Source: Saprospirales bacterium (GTDB lineage: Bacteria; Bacteroidota; Bacteroidia; Chitinophagales; Saprospiraceae). From it: a DNA stretch of 64,000 bases. Positions within the stretch are counted from its first letter, which is position 1. Each line of letters begins with the position of its first letter. The translations under genes were made by a program, and so were the position numbers. This document shows positions 60,956 to 64,000 of this stretch, piece by piece. The stretch lies in contig JADJBL010000011.1 of assembly GCA_016703765.1 (NCBI GenBank), positions 1 through 64,000 on the forward strand, in the 5' to 3' direction. The notes under the pieces are model-generated. The model saw nothing but the letters and a program-made list of their open reading frames with translations, ran no database searches and was not told the DNA's origin.

Positions 60956-63900
60956 ATGCCTGGCGTATCCTTCCAGCGGTCCCCCGCACATAGCCGTCTT
61001 TTCATTTCCACAGCTTCTCTTTCCAACTGGTCGGCATTTCTGCTGAGCGACCAAAGTACCTTCAACGGCAACAAGATCGATCTGACCGCCTGCTGGCGCG
61101 AGCGGGGAGCGGCTTTTATCTTTTCGCACAAGGCGCCTGCGGCGTTGAACCAGGCTTACGTGGACGCCCTTTGGCAGGTGATCCTGGCCAAAACGCCCCA
61201 ATTTCTGTGGAACGCCCTCGTTTTTTTGCAAGAGCCCGATGCCGCGCCAACGGCCGAAAATATTTGGGTGTTGCCGATCACACAGCCGTTTACCCTTCAG
61301 TTCCGGGTGCATGAAAATACGGTGCTGCCCATCGGCAACGGGCTCGTGGAATTGAAATTCCGGAAAGACACCCAGGTGAGCATCCAAATCCTGGGAGATA
61401 AATCCGCAATAAAGATCGAATTTCCCAACGGCCACCCCGTGGAGGTCCTCATCCAGGGTAAACCCGTCACCAACCAAACTACCCGGGAGGCATTGCTACC
61501 CCTCACCAGCCCCGCCTGCGGCTGTTTCCTCTTCGGTATGCACCTCACGCCCGACGATCAATTGGTCAATATCGACCTCGGACTGAAATATTTTTTCGGA
61601 AAAGAAAACTCGCAAGAGCTCCATTACCCGGTCTTCCTCCCCGGACCGGAAAAAAGCGGGGTCTTTTTCGATGCAGCCATCGACCCCACCGCCCTGCTGA
61701 ACCCGGAGCGGACCTTCCTGGCCTTCACCGGCGAGACCAGGCGCCTGACGACTCTGGGGGAAAGCACCACTACCGTTTTCGACACCCCTTTCCGCACCCT
61801 GAAAGGCTACGGCATCCGCCTGAAACCCGAAAAGGAACTCGCCCGCCTCGTGTTCAGCCGCCGAAATGCGGGCGCTCCGTATTACTTCGTCCCGGCCGGC
61901 GATTTCGAAGTGGAAATCCTGCCGCAGGCGGGAAAAACAGGACTCGTGAACGGAACCGCCAAATGGCTCGTAGGCTTTGCCGGCACCGAAACCATCCGCT
62001 TCCCCTACGAACCCGGGAAGGTGCTCCTGCGTTTTCATCCGCACCAGCCGGCTTTCGCAACTGATTTTCCGGCACAACCATCTACGCATACCAACCGGCT
62101 CCAACTCGCAGCTCCCCTCGCAGACCATTGCCAAACCGCTTGGCTCAGCCTGCGCCGCCGCGACGGCAAACCCGTCCATTTCATCTCCCAGCCCGACGGC
62201 GGGCCCCTCTATAAACCCGACGCCGAAGACCTCGATACCCCCGTTTTCGATTACCTCGACACGACCCTCGAACTGCCCGGCGACGGCGTTTTCTGCCTGC
62301 CCATCATTCCGCATATCCCCGGCCCGCATGCCGCGGAGGAGCTGAATTTTGAAAACCAGATCCTCAGCCCCGCCCGGAAACAAGCGGTGGACGCCATTCG
62401 AAAAACGCTTCCTCCGGCTCAACAGATCGTCCAATCTACCACGCCCCAGGGCAACCTGGTCAAACTCCAGCCTCAGGGCAACAACTGGACCGAACTCCTC
62501 CTTGGCGAAGACGCCTCCGCCCAACAACTGCGCTTCGACCTGCCGCCGTTGCCCCTGCAAAAAGCTTTTCAAACCAACCAGCAATTCCTGGTCGTCACCA
62601 ATGCCACCAATCTGGGCAGCTTCCAAAACGAACTGAGCATCGCCGGCTGGCCCTTCTCCTTTAACGCCGGCCAAAACCAGCGCCTGGGCGATTACAGCAA
62701 CGTGCTCATTTTCAAATTTTGCAACGAAAGTGTGCTGGAGCGCATCCAAAATCCCTCGCTCTGGACCCAGCCCAAAGATTTCAACGGCGCCAAATCCGTC
62801 AACCCCTCCGACCTCGAACTCCAGCTGATCTCCCGCTGGCTGCAGGACTATATCGGCGACGCCATCCAAAATCAAAGCGAAAATCCCTACTTCCAGGACT
62901 TCATCCGCCTGGTCCAAAACCCCAGGTGGAACGGCGTGCTCGCCCTCAAAACGGATATCCTTCCCGACGGCCTTCCCGCCGAACTCCAGGGCCTGGTCGG
63001 CGGCATCGACCTTTCCCGCTTCAACGCCCACCACGTCGGCATGGAGATCAATCAGGTGAAAAACCAGGGCGGAGAATTGACCTACAAGGAAAAAAGCTCG
63101 CTCTTCGGACTGGTATATTATCAGGACAGCACCCGCCGAAGCAGTGCTCCGGCGGGCGCAGTCCGCCGAAGCAGCGCGAAGGCGGGAAAATTCCCCTCCG
63201 AAACCTTCGACTTCCGGGTGCTCACTCTGCTGGCGCAGTTCAAAAACTCCGCCCTGCAGCAGTTTTCCAGCAAGATTCGGGTGACGATGAGGGAATTGTT
63301 CGGGGAAAAAGTGGTTCCGGGCTCGACAGATCACATCATTCTGGACGGCACGCACGAAAAGAAAAACGGGAAGGACGTCTATACCTTCCTGTCCGAAACG
63401 CCGGTCCAGTTTCAGGTGGAAAGCGCGCTGTACCAGGAGATCGAGATCGACCGCGCCGTGTTCCTCACCCACCCCCGGGCCGAGGGGAGCCGCGAAGTCC
63501 ACGCCGGATTCAGCTTTATCGGCAACCTGCTTTTCGACATCCCGCAAGCGGGCTTCGACCTGCTCTCCTTCGGAAAAACCGAGGGGAGGGCCGAGGCAAA
63601 TCCGGGGCTCGCCTTTTCCAATCTCCAGCTCGGCTTTTCATTTAATCTCGACCATCCCACCCTGCGCAGCTTCTCGATGAATTACCCCACAGTGCGCTTT
63701 AACCTGGCCAATAGTCCGCTGCGGGAGGGCTCCCTGTTGCACCAGCTCCCCCTGGAACTCAAAAGCTTTAAATTCGGAAATCCGGACACCCCTCCCGGCA
63801 AGCAGGGCTACCTCCCCGTCGAACTCGCAGGCCTCGAAACGGCCGGCATCTCCGGCGACTGGTACGGCCTGGAATGCATCCTCCACATGGGCAGCGCGGG

Positions 63901-64000
63901 CGGGCTTTCCAATCTGGGCAACCTCGCCGCCCCAGTGCTGCTGGCCTGGGGAACCGGAAGCAAAACCGGGAGCCCCAAACTCTTCATGGGCATCAAGCTG
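60956..64000 (+). CDS. Large unrecognised protein, at least 1015 residues, incomplete at the window end
   Basis: ATG 60956 opens a frame that stays unbroken to the last base, 1015 codons, with no stop. It starts MPGVSFQRSPAHSRLFISTA; there is no signal peptide or membrane helix. The sequence is acidic/hydrophobic and beta-rich, with recurrent phrases such as LLPLTSPACGCFLFGMHLTP, FFGKENSQELHYPVFLPGPE, FDFRVLTLLAQFKNSALQQF and LQLGFSFNLDHPTLRSF. That pattern suggests a large structural protein. I cannot place it in a family. A long antisense frame (61496-63547) is a shadow. In-frame palindromic repeats interrupt it at 63131-63186. Confidence 0.8.
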   Translation, partial: MPGVSFQRSPAHSRLFISTASLSNWSAFLLSDQSTFNGNKIDLTACWRERGAAFIFSHKAPAALNQAYVDALWQVILAKTPQFLWNALVFLQEPDAAPTAENIWVLPITQPFTLQFRVHENTVLPIGNGLVELKFRKDTQVSIQILGDKSAIKIEFPNGHPVEVLIQGKPVTNQTTREALLPLTSPACGCFLFGMHLTPDDQLVNIDLGLKYFFGKENSQELHYPVFLPGPEKSGVFFDAAIDPTALLNPERTFLAFTGETRRLTTLGESTTTVFDTPFRTLKGYGIRLKPEKELARLVFSRRNAGAPYYFVPAGDFEVEILPQAGKTGLVNGTAKWLVGFAGTETIRFPYEPGKVLLRFHPHQPAFATDFPAQPSTHTNRLQLAAPLADHCQTAWLSLRRRDGKPVHFISQPDGGPLYKPDAEDLDTPVFDYLDTTLELPGDGVFCLPIIPHIPGPHAAEELNFENQILSPARKQAVDAIRKTLPPAQQIVQSTTPQGNLVKLQPQGNNWTELLLGEDASAQQLRFDLPPLPLQKAFQTNQQFLVVTNATNLGSFQNELSIAGWPFSFNAGQNQRLGDYSNVLIFKFCNESVLERIQNPSLWTQPKDFNGAKSVNPSDLELQLISRWLQDYIGDAIQNQSENPYFQDFIRLVQNPRWNGVLALKTDILPDGLPAELQGLVGGIDLSRFNAHHVGMEINQVKNQGGELTYKEKSSLFGLVYYQDSTRRSSAPAGAVRRSSAKAGKFPSETFDFRVLTLLAQFKNSALQQFSSKIRVTMRELFGEKVVPGSTDHIILDGTHEKKNGKDVYTFLSETPVQFQVESALYQEIEIDRAVFLTHPRAEGSREVHAGFSFIGNLLFDIPQAGFDLLSFGKTEGRAEANPGLAFSNLQLGFSFNLDHPTLRSFSMNYPTVRFNLANSPLREGSLLHQLPLELKSFKFGNPDTPPGKQGYLPVELAGLETAGISGDWYGLECILHMGSAGGLSNLGNLAAPVLLAWGTGSKTGSPKLFMGIKL
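63131..63186. repeat. Palindromic element pair inserted in frame in the large protein
   Basis: CCCGCCGAAGCAGTGCTCC then GGCGGG, and TCCGCCGAAGCAGCGCGAA then GGCGGG, are two copies of a GC-rich inverted-repeat unit. The 56-bp stretch is translated as RRSSAPAGAVRRSSAKAG, a basic patch unlike its surroundings, so the element probably entered an existing gene without shifting its frame. Confidence 0.65.

Noticed and set aside
61496..63547. 683-residue open frame on the minus strand
   Set aside because: It is antisense to the uninterrupted large plus-strand frame and has the composition of a shadow of high-GC coding DNA, with no recognisable domain.

Overview
The window looks like a chromosome fragment of a GC-rich Bacteroidota, probably Saprospiria-like. 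This rests on TAnnTTTG promoter boxes with little Shine-Dalgarno signal, at least three secreted proteins with type IX secretion (T9SS) C-terminal sorting domains, a bamD-rpoZ-coaBC-DUF4835 cluster, an ECF sigma/FecR pair, and many family assignments typical of the phylum. The species cannot be named from this sequence.

Layout. 1-279 (minus): 5' exon of a CAU-anticodon tRNA interrupted by a group I intron that runs off the left edge. 385-5854: secreted protein, trmB, an alpha/beta hydrolase with a frameshift, an outer-membrane barrel, a DUF3137 membrane protein and a T9SS cargo. 6007-13677: bamD, rpoZ, coaBC, porD-like DUF4835, an unknown secreted protein, mlaE and mlaF, a glucosaminidase. 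13804-26862: S24/LexA-like regulator, metF, M14 peptidase, fumarylacetoacetase, PBP4, methyltransferase lipoprotein, AMP-forming acyl-CoA ligase, HtrA-like protease, and an acetate kinase fused to a PduL-type phosphotransacylase. 27194-34958: ECF sigma/FecR/STN-surface-protein cell-surface signalling cluster, a GIN-domain lipoprotein and a large S8 protease. 35122-49196: DUF3267 protein, broken Fic gene, tRNA-Gln, second hydrolase, sugar MFS permease, GH92 mannosidase lipoprotein, SDR, sulfurtransferase, T9SS cargo, pgeF, GT39, lipoprotein, DedA, a 32-aa membrane peptide. 49228-53414: RND efflux pump and adaptor. 53579-60868: a hydrogen-oxidation locus with a membrane-bound [NiFe] hydrogenase, cytochrome b and maturation protease reading left, hypABC reading right from a shared regulatory region, and two YeeE/YedE sulfur transporters downstream. 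60956-64000: start of an unrecognised protein of at least 1015 residues.

The most unusual signals are these. (1) The tRNA group I intron. (2) Twelve intergenic hairpins whose arms are tandem, degenerate 7- or 9-nt units. They always lie 3' of a gene, often fill the gap from one stop codon to the next start codon, including inside hypABC, and are absent from all six divergent gaps. (3) An oxygen-tolerant hydrogenase signature with two activator-like sites 22 bp apart. (4) The AckA-PduL fusion.

Many reading frames are broken by one-base differences, mostly in short homopolymers and including the essential gene coaBC. I read most of these as sequence errors rather than pseudogenes. fic also carries a nonsense codon and may be truly dead.
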